Positions 8,284 to 15,260 of a stretch of DNA of 15,956 nt are shown here, one piece after another. Each line of letters starts with the position of its first letter. The stretch's first letter is position 1. The position numbers and the translations under genes are program-made. Below the pieces are notes generated by a model. That model saw only the letters and a program-made list of their open reading frames with translations, made no database searches and was not told the origin of the DNA. This DNA comes from Planctomycetaceae bacterium (GTDB lineage Bacteria > Planctomycetota > Planctomycetia > Pirellulales > Pirellulaceae): contig JAKEHX010000284.1 in NCBI GenBank assembly GCA_022614795.1, forward strand, positions 1-15,956, given 5' to 3'.

Positions 8284-8599
8284 TGGACGGCGACTCTCTG
8301 CGGAGCCGGTCTCAGGTCGAGGGCGGCCACGCGGGTGCCACGTCCCACGCTTGCGTGGGCGTGCTCCGTTTCCAAACTCCGCACTGGCCCGGCGGGGCAT
8401 CTGACTTCCGCTCTCGCCCCGCCCCGCCCGCACTGCCCGCAAAATCGGTACTGCCCGCCCGCCTCGTCTGCCTCTTCTCTCATCGCCGTGCGCTGAAAAA
8501 AGCCCCCGTGTGGTAGGCTGAAATATCCGGCTCTCTTCCCCTGGGCGCTGCCTTCGCAAGGACGCTCCCCGGCTGTCCCCGTCGGCGTAAGGATGCCTG
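8284..8599. other. Intergenic region between kinase and ABC genes (316 bp)
   Basis: Apart from the palindrome at 8339-8363 it contains C-rich runs (CCCGCCCGC type, about 8405-8470) and no convincing open frame. No intrinsic terminator with a T-run follows the kinase gene. I could not pick a clear promoter for the ABC genes. The last 12 bases hold TAAGGATG, the ribosome site of the ATPase gene. Confidence 0.6.
8339..8363. repeat. Palindromic CCCACGC/GCGTGGG element
   Basis: CCCACGC-TT-GCGTGGG gives a 7-bp perfect stem. With one bulged T it extends by CACG/CGTG to 11 bp, and it is preceded by GGGTGC. No T-run follows, so it is not a standard terminator. From memory, planctomycete genomes carry many intergenic elements of the form GGGTGCCA...CCCACGC...GCGTGGG; that attribution was not checked. 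Confidence 0.5.
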
Positions 8600-9442
8600 A
8601 TGATCCACGTTCGCGACCTCACCAAGTCGTACGCCGACCTGCGTCGCGGCCAATTCATCGCCCTGGCGGGAATCTCGCTGGATGCCCTCCCGGGCCAGAT
8701 CTACGGCCTCTTGGGCCCCAACGGAGCCGGCAAGACCAGCGCCCTGCGGATCCTCAGCACCGTCCTCCGTCCCACCAGCGGCAAGGCCACCATCAACGGC
8801 TATGACGTGCTCACCCAGCCGGCCTTGGTCCGCCATCAGATCGGCTTCGTCTCGACGAACACGGCGGTGTACGACCGGATGACCGCCTGGGAAATGGTCG
8901 AATATTTCGGCCGCCTGTATGGCCTGGCCCCCGAACTGCTCCGCGAGCGCATGGTCCGCATCTTCGACCGCCTGTCGATGGTCGAAATCCGCGACGTGCT
9001 CGGCTCGAAGATGTCCACGGGCATGAAACAAAAAGTCTCGATCGCCCGGGCCCTCGTCCACGATCCGCCCGTGCTGATCTTCGACGAAGCGACAGCCGGG
9101 CTCGATGTGCTCGTGGCCCGCGCGCTGCTCAAGACCGTCGCCCAGCTCCGCGACCAGGGCAAGTGCGTGATCTTCTCGACCCACATCATGCGCGAAGCCG
9201 AGCGGCTGTGCGACCGCATCGCGATCCTGCACCGCGGCCACATGCTGGCCGAGGGAAGGCTGGCTGACCTTCAGTCGCGGCACGGCGAACACGACCTCGA
9301 GGAATTGTTCTTCCGCCTGATCTCCGAGCACGACGGAGAGACAGAGAGACAGAGAGACAGAGGGACAGACGCCCCCATCTCTCTGTCCCTCCATCCCTCC
9401 GTCTCTCCGTCCGGCTCCTGGCCCCTGGCCCCTGGCCCCTGA
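8600..9442 (+). CDS. ABC transporter ATP-binding protein, NatA type
   Basis: Predicted 280-residue cytoplasmic ATPase that should power the membrane protein encoded next. Walker A GPNGAGKTS (39-47), signature region STGMKQ (139-144) in place of LSGGQ, Walker B VLIFDEATAGLD (158-169) and the H-loop histidine H195 in STHIM are all present. The Q-loop position reads GFVSTNT, without the usual glutamine, as I recall for NatA-like exporters. The normal domain ends near residue 244 (EELFFRLISEHD). The last 36 residues, rich in Ser, Pro, Arg and Thr, are encoded by a palindromic minisatellite and a TGGCCCC repeat, and are probably a non-conserved tail. The start ATG has AAGGA 8 bases upstream. The stop is 11 bp before the permease start, so the two are surely co-transcribed. 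Transported substrate unknown; NatAB of Bacillus exports sodium, but this cannot be carried over from sequence alone. Confidence 0.93.
   Translation: MIHVRDLTKSYADLRRGQFIALAGISLDALPGQIYGLLGPNGAGKTSALRILSTVLRPTSGKATINGYDVLTQPALVRHQIGFVSTNTAVYDRMTAWEMVEYFGRLYGLAPELLRERMVRIFDRLSMVEIRDVLGSKMSTGMKQKVSIARALVHDPPVLIFDEATAGLDVLVARALLKTVAQLRDQGKCVIFSTHIMREAERLCDRIAILHRGHMLAEGRLADLQSRHGEHDLEELFFRLISEHDGETERQRDRGTDAPISLSLHPSVSPSGSWPLAPGP
9332..9412. repeat. Imperfect palindromic minisatellite (period about 8) in the ABC ATPase 3' end
   Basis: Left arm 9332-9368 is GAGAGACA-type repeats on the plus strand; right arm 9377-9412 is the complementary CTCTCTGT/CCCTCC type, with about 8 bases between. The arms match over roughly 36 bp, with differences mostly transitions that would leave G-U pairs in RNA. 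The whole element is translated as the tail of the ATPase. A 23-bp stretch (9332-9354) recurs inverted at 15335-15357. Confidence 0.85.
9419..9439 (+). repeat. Three perfect TGGCCCC tandem units ending in the stop codon
   Basis: TGGCCCC occurs three times in tandem; the next unit begins TGA, which is the ATPase stop codon (9440-9442). The 7-bp period changes reading frame with each unit, so unit-number changes would alter the tail and possibly the stop. Confidence 0.85.
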
Positions 9443-9453
9443 TCTCCCCCGGC

Positions 9454-11718
9454 ATGTCCTGGACCAACGTCAAGCTGATCTTCCTCCGCGAGCTGCGCGA
9501 TCAGCTGCGCGATCGCCGCACGATGTTCACGATCGTCGTGCTGCCGATCTTGCTCTATCCGCTCCTGGGGATGTGTTTCCTTCAGGTCCAGCAGTTCCTT
9601 CAGGAACACCCTTCGCGCGTCCGCATCGTCGGCGCCGACCACCTGCCGGCCGCACCGGCCCTGCTGGCCGGCGGCTGGTTCGCCGAAGGCCTCGCCAGCG
9701 AGCGGCAGCATTTGTTGGTCTTGGAGCTGGCCGAAGACGACGCCGACGAAACCGCGCTCCTCCGCTCCGCCGCCCAGCGCGACATCCGAGCCGGCCTGTG
9801 CGACCTAGTCCTAGTGTTCCCATCCGATTTCGCCGCGCGGCTGGCCGAGTTTCACCGCGCCTTGCCTAGCGCCACACTGCCCAGCACATCGCCCCGCGCC
9901 AAGCTGCCCAGCCCGGCCGCAATCCCCCAGCCCCTGATCCTGCTTGATTCGGCGAGCGAAAAGTCCAAAATCGCCCGCTCCCGCGTCGAGGAGGTGCTCC
10001 GCCGCTGGCGCGAGCAGATGGTCGAGGACAACCTGCGCGAGCGACACGTCCCCGTTTCCGCGACCCGCCCCTTCGAGTTCAAACCCGACGACGTGGCCGA
10101 CGACTCCAGCAAAGCCGCTGCCGTCTGGTCGAAAATCCTTCCCTTCATCGTGATGATCTGGGCCCTCACCGGCGCCTTCTATCCGGCCGTGGACTTGTGT
10201 GCCGGCGAAAAGGAGCGCGGCACGCTCGAAACGCTCCTCTCCAGCCCGGCCCAGCGCGGCGAAATCGTCTGGGGCAAGCTGCTGACCGTCATGACCTTCA
10301 GCATGGCCACGGCCCTCCTCAACCTGGCGATCACCACCGGAATGGCCACGTTCATCATCGGCCGCCTGGGGAACATGGCCGCGGCCGGCGTGCAGATCCG
10401 ACAGATTGGCGTGCCGCCGCTGGCCGCCTTGGTCTGGCTCGTGCTCGCCCTGCCGCCCGTATCGGCCCTGTTTAGCGCCCTGTCGCTGGCGGTCGCCGCC
10501 TTCGCCCGCAGCTCCAAGGAAGGGCAGTATTACTTGATGCCGCTTTTGATGGTGTCGCTCCCCTTGATGCTCCTGCCGATGCTGCCGCAGACCGAGCTGG
10601 ACCTGGGCTTCTCGCTCATCCCCATCTGCGGCCTGATACTGCTTCTGCGGACGCTGATCGAGGGGCAATTCCTCGAAGCCCTCCGCTATTCGCTCCCCGT
10701 CATCGGCGTGACCGCCGTCTGCTGCCTGCTCGCGATTCGCTGGGCCATCGACCAATTCAATAACGAATCGGTCCTGTTCCGCGAAAGCGAACGGCTCGAC
10801 CTGGGTCTGTGGATCAAGCACCTGGTCCGCGACCGCGGCGATACGCCCACCGTCGGCGAGGCGGCCCTCTGCGGCGTGCTGCTCTTGGTGATTCGTTTCT
10901 TCTCCAATTTCATGATCCCCACGCCGCACAACTGGAGCCAGTTCGCCACCACCGTCCTGGTCATGCAAGTCGCGTTGGTCGCCACGCCCGCCTGCCTGAT
11001 GGCGATCATCCTCACCCGCCGTCCGCTCCAGGCCCTCTCGCTGGGACGGCCGTCGTTTTTGATCACCCTCCCCGCGGCCGTGCTGCTGGCGGCCTGCCTG
11101 CATCCCATGTTTGCCTGGCTGGCCGAAGCCATCCGCTTCGTCTATCCGCTCAATCCGTCGATCGCCCAGCAGCTGGAGCCAATCGCCCGCCTCACGACCA
11201 CCCAGTCGCTCTGGCAGGTCATCCTGATCATCGCCCTCACGCCCGCCATCTGTGAGGAGATCGCCTTCCGCGGCTTCATTCTCTCCGGCCTGCGGCGGAT
11301 GGGGCACAAGTGGGGCGCCATCGTCCTGACCAGCGTCATCTTCGGCCTCGCCCACGGCCTGTTGCAGCAGTCGCTCTCGGCCTGCGCCGTGGGCATCATC
11401 ATCGGTTACGTCGTGGTCAAGACCGGCAGCCTCTGGCCCGGCGTCCTGTTCCACTTCACGCACAACAGCCTCTCCGTCCTCCAGGGCCGCGTCACGCCCG
11501 AGCTGCACGATTCGCAGCCGCTCTTGCGGTTCCTATTTTCGCCCGGCTGCGACGACGGCTCGCTGTTCTATTCGCCACAAGCGACGCTGGTCTGTGGCCT
11601 GGTCGGGCTGGTCGTGCTGTGGTGGCTGAAGAGTCTCCCCTACGACCGCTCAGCCGAAGAGCGTCTCCAGGAAGCGCTCGATCATCAGACGCCTCTGCCC
11701 GCGAAGTCGATTGCCTAG
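9454..11718 (+). CDS. ABC-2 (NatB-like) permease fused to CPBP-family intramembrane protease domain
   Basis: Predicted 754-residue polytopic membrane protein, partner of the ATPase just upstream. The N-terminal half is a NatB/ABC-2 permease: first helix about 24-44 after RELRDQLRDRRTMF, an extracytoplasmic domain about 45-225, then a helix bundle with the characteristic GEKERGTLETLL...EIVWGKL loop (251-276). The C-terminal half, about 465-730, is a CPBP (Rce1-like) domain with EEIAFRG (601-607), FGLAH (630-634) and HFTHN (667-671), matching the three conserved motifs of that family, so the catalytic residues are present. This fusion is a known planctomycete arrangement, as I recall. No purine-rich ribosome site precedes the ATG; translation may be coupled to the ATPase gene, whose stop is 11 bp upstream. 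The exporter and protease substrates are unknown. Confidence 0.93.
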   Translation: MSWTNVKLIFLRELRDQLRDRRTMFTIVVLPILLYPLLGMCFLQVQQFLQEHPSRVRIVGADHLPAAPALLAGGWFAEGLASERQHLLVLELAEDDADETALLRSAAQRDIRAGLCDLVLVFPSDFAARLAEFHRALPSATLPSTSPRAKLPSPAAIPQPLILLDSASEKSKIARSRVEEVLRRWREQMVEDNLRERHVPVSATRPFEFKPDDVADDSSKAAAVWSKILPFIVMIWALTGAFYPAVDLCAGEKERGTLETLLSSPAQRGEIVWGKLLTVMTFSMATALLNLAITTGMATFIIGRLGNMAAAGVQIRQIGVPPLAALVWLVLALPPVSALFSALSLAVAAFARSSKEGQYYLMPLLMVSLPLMLLPMLPQTELDLGFSLIPICGLILLLRTLIEGQFLEALRYSLPVIGVTAVCCLLAIRWAIDQFNNESVLFRESERLDLGLWIKHLVRDRGDTPTVGEAALCGVLLLVIRFFSNFMIPTPHNWSQFATTVLVMQVALVATPACLMAIILTRRPLQALSLGRPSFLITLPAAVLLAACLHPMFAWLAEAIRFVYPLNPSIAQQLEPIARLTTTQSLWQVILIIALTPAICEEIAFRGFILSGLRRMGHKWGAIVLTSVIFGLAHGLLQQSLSACAVGIIIGYVVVKTGSLWPGVLFHFTHNSLSVLQGRVTPELHDSQPLLRFLFSPGCDDGSLFYSPQATLVCGLVGLVVLWWLKSLPYDRSAEERLQEALDHQTPLPAKSIA

Positions 11719-11923
11719 GGCTGAATCGTTCGACGAGCGTCCGAGCCACGGTTGCAGGGTGAACGTCGGCGGCGATCCGGTTGACTATCGGCCGATATTC
11801 TCCGCGACGGCCGCCGATGCCGACGACCAACGGACCGCCGAACAGGTCCATGACAGGCGATGGGGAACCATGGCGAATGGCCAGTAAGGGGCTAGGCACT
11901 ATTAATTCGTGTAGGAAGTACAA
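11719..11923 (-). pseudogene. Possible gene relic, unrecognised
   Basis: A minus-strand frame from the ATG at 11923 reads through the spacer. Its middle part, VMDLFGGPLVVGIGGRR then EYRPIVNRIAADVHPATV, looks protein-like, with G/C-rich third and G-rich first codon positions such as real genes here show. It then runs without a stop into the antisense of the permease gene, so there is no natural C-terminus, and no ribosome site is obvious. I do not recognise the family. It could be a truncated relic or a chance open frame. Confidence 0.22.
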
Positions 11924-11947
11924 TCTAGAAAATTATTGCTCGCACCC

Positions 11948-11977
11948 TTGACTTCTTTCTTACCAAAGCTGCAAAAT
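11948..11977 (+). promoter_or_regulatory. Candidate sigma70-type promoter for the DUF1559 unit
   Basis: TTGACT (5/6 match to TTGACA), 18 bp spacer, CAAAAT (4/6 match to TATAAT) in the AT-rich part of the spacer. Transcription would begin near 11984, giving a leader of about 170 bases before the DUF1559 start. Confidence 0.4.
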
Positions 11978-11988
11978 ACCGGCAATAG

Positions 11989-12147
11989 ATGACAACAATT
12001 GAAGCTGCGCTGATTGAAGATCGTAACATGACTGCAACGTACACGAAACAGTTATTGGCAACTCTCCGGCCCTGGACCGGCATCCGCTGGCTGTGTGGGC
12101 GGGCCGTCGCAGACCTTCGTTCCTTTCTCAGTGCTCCTTTTCGCTAG
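11989..12147 (+). CDS. Short ORF (52 codons) in the DUF1559 leader, doubtful
   Basis: An ATG at 11989 opens 52 codons, starting MTTIEAALIEDRNMTATY and ending LSAPFR, with TAG at 12145-12147, 8 bp before the DUF1559 ATG. It begins just after the predicted transcription start and has no ribosome site, so it would need leaderless translation. Codon use is less G/C-biased than in neighbouring genes. It could be a leader ORF affecting the downstream gene, but a chance frame is at least as likely. Confidence 0.2.
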   Translation: MTTIEAALIEDRNMTATYTKQLLATLRPWTGIRWLCGRAVADLRSFLSAPFR

Positions 12148-12155
12148 GGGGTTTT

Positions 12156-13277
12156 ATGTTGATTTCTCGTTTCTCCCGGAGTGAATCTAGCCGCGGCTTT
12201 ACTTTGGTTGAATTGCTTGTGGTGATCGCCATCATCGGCGTGCTCGTGGCGTTGCTCTTGCCCGCGGTCCAGGCGGCCCGGGAAGCCGCCCGCCGCAGCG
12301 ACTGCGGCAACAAGCTCAAGCAGATTGGACTTGCTCTGCACGAGTTTCACGACACCTACAATTCGTTTCCGCCGGGGATGGTGGATGACGACACGAACTG
12401 CATGGGCTGGGCAGTGGCAATTCTGCCGTACCTCGAGCAAAAGCCGCTGTATGAGCAGTTGAGCGCGATTTTTGCAGCGAAGAACCCCAATACGGCGATT
12501 ACGACGCTCAAGCCCATCATGTTGCTCAAGACCGACCCGGTTCATCCGAACGTTGATCGCTGGGCGGCCCCGGGCGCTCAAAACGATCAGCCCTGGAGAA
12601 TCAATCATGCGCCCAACCAGCCGCTGGCGAGAACTTCATTGTCGGCGTTCCTGTGCCCTTCGAGCGCCCTGCTCAAATTCGACAACAACAATTTTGGCGC
12701 CAGCAGTTACGTGGGAAACATGGGCAATGAAGTCCAGCCGTTTACGGGATGGGCGTGCGGCAACAATCCGCGAAACACGCTTCAGAACGGCTACCTGTTG
12801 CACGACGGCAATAACACGCGGACGCTTGCCACAGACATGGCTGCGATCCTCGATGGCACGAGCAACACGCTGATGGTCGGCGAGATTGGCCTGAGCTACG
12901 GCGTGCAGCCCACGATGAACAATGGGGCCAATTTCCCGCTGTGGTTTGGGGGCAATAACCAGGGCGGCTGCCGGGCGTATTTCATGGGGTCGCATTTGCG
13001 ATGCGCCGACGTGCGGTTTCCCATCAACTTTCGAATACCGTCAGGCGTTCGCTCCGGCAATCCCAACACCGCCGCGGTTGTGACGTCCCTCCCTGCTGCC
13101 GGCACCGGCCCGGCCGGAGTCCACTACTCCGATCTGAGCTTCGGCAGCTATCACCCTGGCGGAGCTCAATTTGCCATGGGGGACGGCGCGGTGAAGTTCA
13201 TTCCGCAAACGATCCATTTGCTGACCTATCGTGCGCTTGGCGGGCGCAACGAAGGCACGCCCGCTCAGCTTCCGTAG
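12156..13277 (+). CDS. DUF1559 pilin-like (prepilin N-terminal) protein
   Basis: Predicted 373-residue protein of the large planctomycete DUF1559 family. The N-terminus carries a type IV prepilin signal: short leader, then G14|F15 followed by FTLVELLVVIAIIGVLVALLL, with the conserved Glu at mature position 5; a prepilin peptidase should cut and methylate it. Family features follow: LKQIGLALHEFHDTYNSFPPG after the helix, and near the C-terminus a YHPGGAQFAMGDGAVKFI segment (332-349). The protein should be anchored by its N-terminal helix and expose a globular domain, as a pseudopilin-like envelope component; its exact role in this family is not established. AGGGGG lies 4 bases before the ATG; the open frame upstream would put 21 residues ahead of the prepilin leader and is not favoured. 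The small lipoprotein gene 72 bp downstream is the usual neighbour of such genes. Confidence 0.93.
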   Translation: MLISRFSRSESSRGFTLVELLVVIAIIGVLVALLLPAVQAAREAARRSDCGNKLKQIGLALHEFHDTYNSFPPGMVDDDTNCMGWAVAILPYLEQKPLYEQLSAIFAAKNPNTAITTLKPIMLLKTDPVHPNVDRWAAPGAQNDQPWRINHAPNQPLARTSLSAFLCPSSALLKFDNNNFGASSYVGNMGNEVQPFTGWACGNNPRNTLQNGYLLHDGNNTRTLATDMAAILDGTSNTLMVGEIGLSYGVQPTMNNGANFPLWFGGNNQGGCRAYFMGSHLRCADVRFPINFRIPSGVRSGNPNTAAVVTSLPAAGTGPAGVHYSDLSFGSYHPGGAQFAMGDGAVKFIPQTIHLLTYRALGGRNEGTPAQLP

Positions 13278-13349
13278 TTCCGCATTGGCTCGCCTCGCGC
13301 CGGAGCCGCTGCTTTCGCTGCAAATTCTTACTTCGTGGAGCACAGGATC

Positions 13350-13808
13350 ATGCTGAATGTTGATTCAATCCGTTGGCGAACGGCCGGAGTGATGGTGGTT
13401 GTCTTCTGGTCGCTGGGTAGCGGCGGCTGCGGCGAGCGCGGCGCCGCGAAGGGAAAAGTAATGGGCAAGGTCGTCTTCGGCGGGCAGCCTGTGACGGCCG
13501 GCTCGCTCCTATTTGCCCCGGCCGAGGGCGTCGTTTCAGAGCCGGCCACAGGGGTCATTCAGCCCGACGGCTCATTCGTGATGACGACGTTAGCCGAGGG
13601 AGACGGAGCCGCCATCGGCAAGCATCTGGTGAACTACAACGCTCCTCCCCGCACAGGGCGGGAGGAATGGGACGGCTACGGCACGCCGCCGCCGGAGAAG
13701 ATCTCGCCCTTTGAAGGCCTGGCGCCGAAACAATCCGAGATCGAGATCAAGCCCGGCGTTAACAACCTCACGATCGAATTGGTTCAGGCGCCGCCCCAGC
13801 CCTTCTAG
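13350..13808 (+). CDS. Small transthyretin-like (carboxypeptidase-regulatory-like) lipoprotein
   Basis: Predicted 152-residue envelope protein. A hydrophobic segment at about 12-23 precedes SGGC with Cys27, a weak lipobox (no Leu/Val at -3), so lipidation is likely but not certain. The rest fits a single beta-sandwich of the type found in small planctomycete proteins beside DUF1559 genes: GKVVFGGQPVTAGSLLFAP, then GVIQPDGSFVMTTL and a C-terminal NNLTIEL strand. The ATG at 13350 has GGAG 9 bases upstream; a GTG five codons earlier lacks such a site. It lies 72 bp after the DUF1559 gene with no terminator between, so the two probably form one transcript. Function unknown; a partner of the pilin-like protein is inferred only from adjacency. 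Confidence 0.88.
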   Translation: MLNVDSIRWRTAGVMVVVFWSLGSGGCGERGAAKGKVMGKVVFGGQPVTAGSLLFAPAEGVVSEPATGVIQPDGSFVMTTLAEGDGAAIGKHLVNYNAPPRTGREEWDGYGTPPPEKISPFEGLAPKQSEIEIKPGVNNLTIELVQAPPQPF

Positions 13809-13854
13809 CCAACCGATCGCCCTGCGAGGCGGCCGGCGGGTGCAAAGGCAATGG

Positions 13855-13880
13855 AAAAAGGTCAGGCCTGGGTCAGGCCT
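13855..13880 (-). terminator. Candidate intrinsic terminator for the solenoid-protein gene
   Basis: Two AGGCCT hexamers (13864-13869 and 13875-13880), each self-complementary, can form a 6-bp GC-rich stem with a 5-base loop. Read on the minus strand, the stem is followed after GACC by TTTTT (13859-13855), about 35 bases past the stop codon at 13914. The 4-base gap before the T-run weakens the call. It also lies downstream of the convergent lipoprotein gene. Confidence 0.35.
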
Positions 13881-13881
13881 A
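13860..13881 (+). repeat. 11-bp tandem duplication
   Basis: GGTCAGGCCTG is followed immediately by GGTCAGGCCTA: two copies, 10 of 11 bases identical, in the spacer between convergent genes. The copies supply both arms of the terminator candidate. Confidence 0.7.
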
Positions 13882-13913
13882 ATTGATTGGACGGCGACCC
13901 CCACCGCGCAGCC

Positions 13914-14870
13914 TCATTCGCCTGATGGCAACTTAAGCGGCACGTCCACCCGCCCGTTCGAGAGTGCGGCGAATTCGTCGCCGACAAACGTGACCTTCCA
14001 TGCCGCCAGTGCGGCGACGGCCAGCCCCGACTCATCGACAATCGGCTCGGCCAGATCGGCGACGTACCGCTTGCCGGCGAAGCGAAACACCAGCCCGCGC
14101 GGCTTCACGGCGCCCAACACCTCGATCTTGCTTTCCAGCGGGTCAGCCGGCCGCGGCTCCACGGGGAATCCCAGCGGCGACTTGATCACCTTGCAAGTAG
14201 CGTCGCGGTGGCTCGTCTTGGGCTCGGGCCCGACAAAAGTCGTGCCGTTGGCGTGGGAAACGGTGGCCCCTTCGTGCGCCAGGATGAATGTCCCCCGGCT
14301 GTGAGCAATATCCACTCGCCCGCGGCAGAGCACCATGCTGCCCGGGCCGGCATCGCGAAGGCCGTTCTCATGGCCGATCTCCACGGCAGTACCCGACACA
14401 ACCACACTGTTGCTGCAATGGGAAATGGAGACCACTCCCCGCGCTACGATGACGCAGTTGCGCGCAAAGCTCACCTCGGCGTTCCCGTCGGCCAGGACGA
14501 AGTACCGATCGCAATGCGTCAGCTTCACGTTCGTACCAACGACCAGCGACGTTCCTTCACCCGGTCTTCGAAACGCCATCGGATCCGCGGCCCGCGCCTC
14601 GGCCATCTTGACCGGCAGCTTGTAATCCCCTTTACCGTCGAGCGCGCCCAGCGCGGCAACCGTGGTCTCCAGCCACTTTTCGAGCGTCGGATCCGACCAG
14701 CCCGCCTCGCGCCACTCGTCCTTGCTCGCATGTCCCCGAATCCGCTCCACCATCATCCCCAGCGAATTCGGGTCCGGCTTGGGATTGCGCTCCTTATCAG
14801 CCGCGAGCGCCGACCCTTCGGCCACGAGCAGTCCCAAGAAGAGCGTAATGACGGCGAGTTTCCCGTTCAC
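13914..14870 (-). CDS. Exported protein with 16-residue beta-solenoid-like repeats, unrecognised family
   Basis: Predicted 318-residue exported protein. Signal peptide at residues 1-23, likely cut after ALA. Residues about 25-110 are mixed and polar. Residues 114-214 contain a recurring pattern near 16 residues long, x-[VI]-x-[FH]-x-x-[NS]-x-x-[VIF]-[VL]-x-x-G: EVSFARNCVIVARGVV, SISHCSNSVVVSGTAV, DIAHSRGTFILAHEGA, with a longer insertion in one coil. This suggests a right-handed beta-helix with short coils; fold prediction is inference. Residues about 245-318 form a separate C-terminal beta-rich part. I recognise no catalytic motif. The start is GTG with GAGGAA about 8 bases upstream, exactly where the signal peptide begins; an upstream in-frame ATG would add 17 residues before it. 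It is divergent from the 97-residue membrane protein, with 96 bp between. Confidence 0.85.
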   Translation of the reverse strand: MNGKLAVITLFLGLLVAEGSALAADKERNPKPDPNSLGMMVERIRGHASKDEWREAGWSDPTLEKWLETTVAALGALDGKGDYKLPVKMAEARAADPMAFRRPGEGTSLVVGTNVKLTHCDRYFVLADGNAEVSFARNCVIVARGVVSISHCSNSVVVSGTAVEIGHENGLRDAGPGSMVLCRGRVDIAHSRGTFILAHEGATVSHANGTTFVGPEPKTSHRDATCKVIKSPLGFPVEPRPADPLESKIEVLGAVKPRGLVFRFAGKRYVADLAEPIVDESGLAVAALAAWKVTFVGDEFAALSNGRVDVPLKLPSGE

Positions 14871-14966
14871 GGCTCGTTCCTCGTATCGAGGCCTGTATGA
14901 CGTTCCGTCGCGTATCATAGCGACTGGCGAGATTGCCAGACAATCAAGTTTGTTACGCTTTGCTTC

Positions 14967-15260
14967 ATGACTGCACGCCCTTCCACCGCCCGCCTCGGCT
15001 GCGGCTTTGTGTTCCTCGTCGTCTTTGTGTCGTGCGCGCTGTTGGCGATCAATGGCATGATCGTCCTCAATGTCCTCGAATCGGTTCAGGGCAGCCTGCC
15101 GCCGATGCTCCGGGAAACGCGCTGGATGCAAGCCTATGTCTTTCTCGGCCCAGTGCTGATGCTCGTCGTGCAGTGGTGGGCCTACGACGTGGCGGTCGAT
15201 TGGCTCTGGCCCATGCGGCACTCCAAAAACCAGGCCGCGATCCAGTCCAGGAAAGGCTGA
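14967..15260 (+). CDS. Small two-helix membrane protein, hypothetical
   Basis: Predicted 97-residue integral membrane protein with two hydrophobic helices, about 11-37 and 56-74, separated by a loop containing PPMLRE, and a basic C-terminal tail (MRHSKN, QSRKG). The WWAYDVAVDWLWP stretch after helix 2 resembles small conserved planctomycete membrane proteins I have seen, but I cannot name a family. No good ribosome site precedes the ATG. It lies 34 bp before the PA14/cytochrome gene on the same strand, so co-transcription is plausible. The 96-bp spacer upstream, shared with the divergent solenoid gene, shows no clear promoter beyond a TTGCCA at 14933-14938. Confidence 0.75.
   Translation: MTARPSTARLGCGFVFLVVFVSCALLAINGMIVLNVLESVQGSLPPMLRETRWMQAYVFLGPVLMLVVQWWAYDVAVDWLWPMRHSKNQAAIQSRKG

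Larger units (their letters stand above)
11719..12155. other. Intergenic region between ABC and DUF1559 genes (437 bp)
   Basis: The first 200 bp are GC-rich and open on the minus strand (see the relic entry). From about 11890 to 12050 composition turns AT-rich, unlike the rest of the window, and contains the promoter candidate and a short ORF listed separately. No clear terminator for the ABC unit is visible. Confidence 0.6.

Noticed and set aside
7149..8516. Plus-strand frame of 455 codons overlapping the kinase 3' end
   Set aside because: Different frame from the LRR coding sequence; the translation is Arg/Pro/Ala-rich with no motif.
3958..8658. Minus-strand open frame of 1566 codons opposite the kinase gene
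   Set aside because: It is the mirror of a strongly G/C-third-position-biased gene. Its translation is Arg/Gln/Gly/Val-rich with no domain, signal or ribosome site, while the plus strand encodes clear kinase and LRR motifs.
9811..11508. Minus-strand open frame of 565 codons opposite the permease gene
   Set aside because: Composition is extremely Asp/Glu/Gln/Arg/Gly-rich, typical of the antisense of a hydrophobic membrane protein. The plus strand has clear ABC-2 and CPBP motifs.
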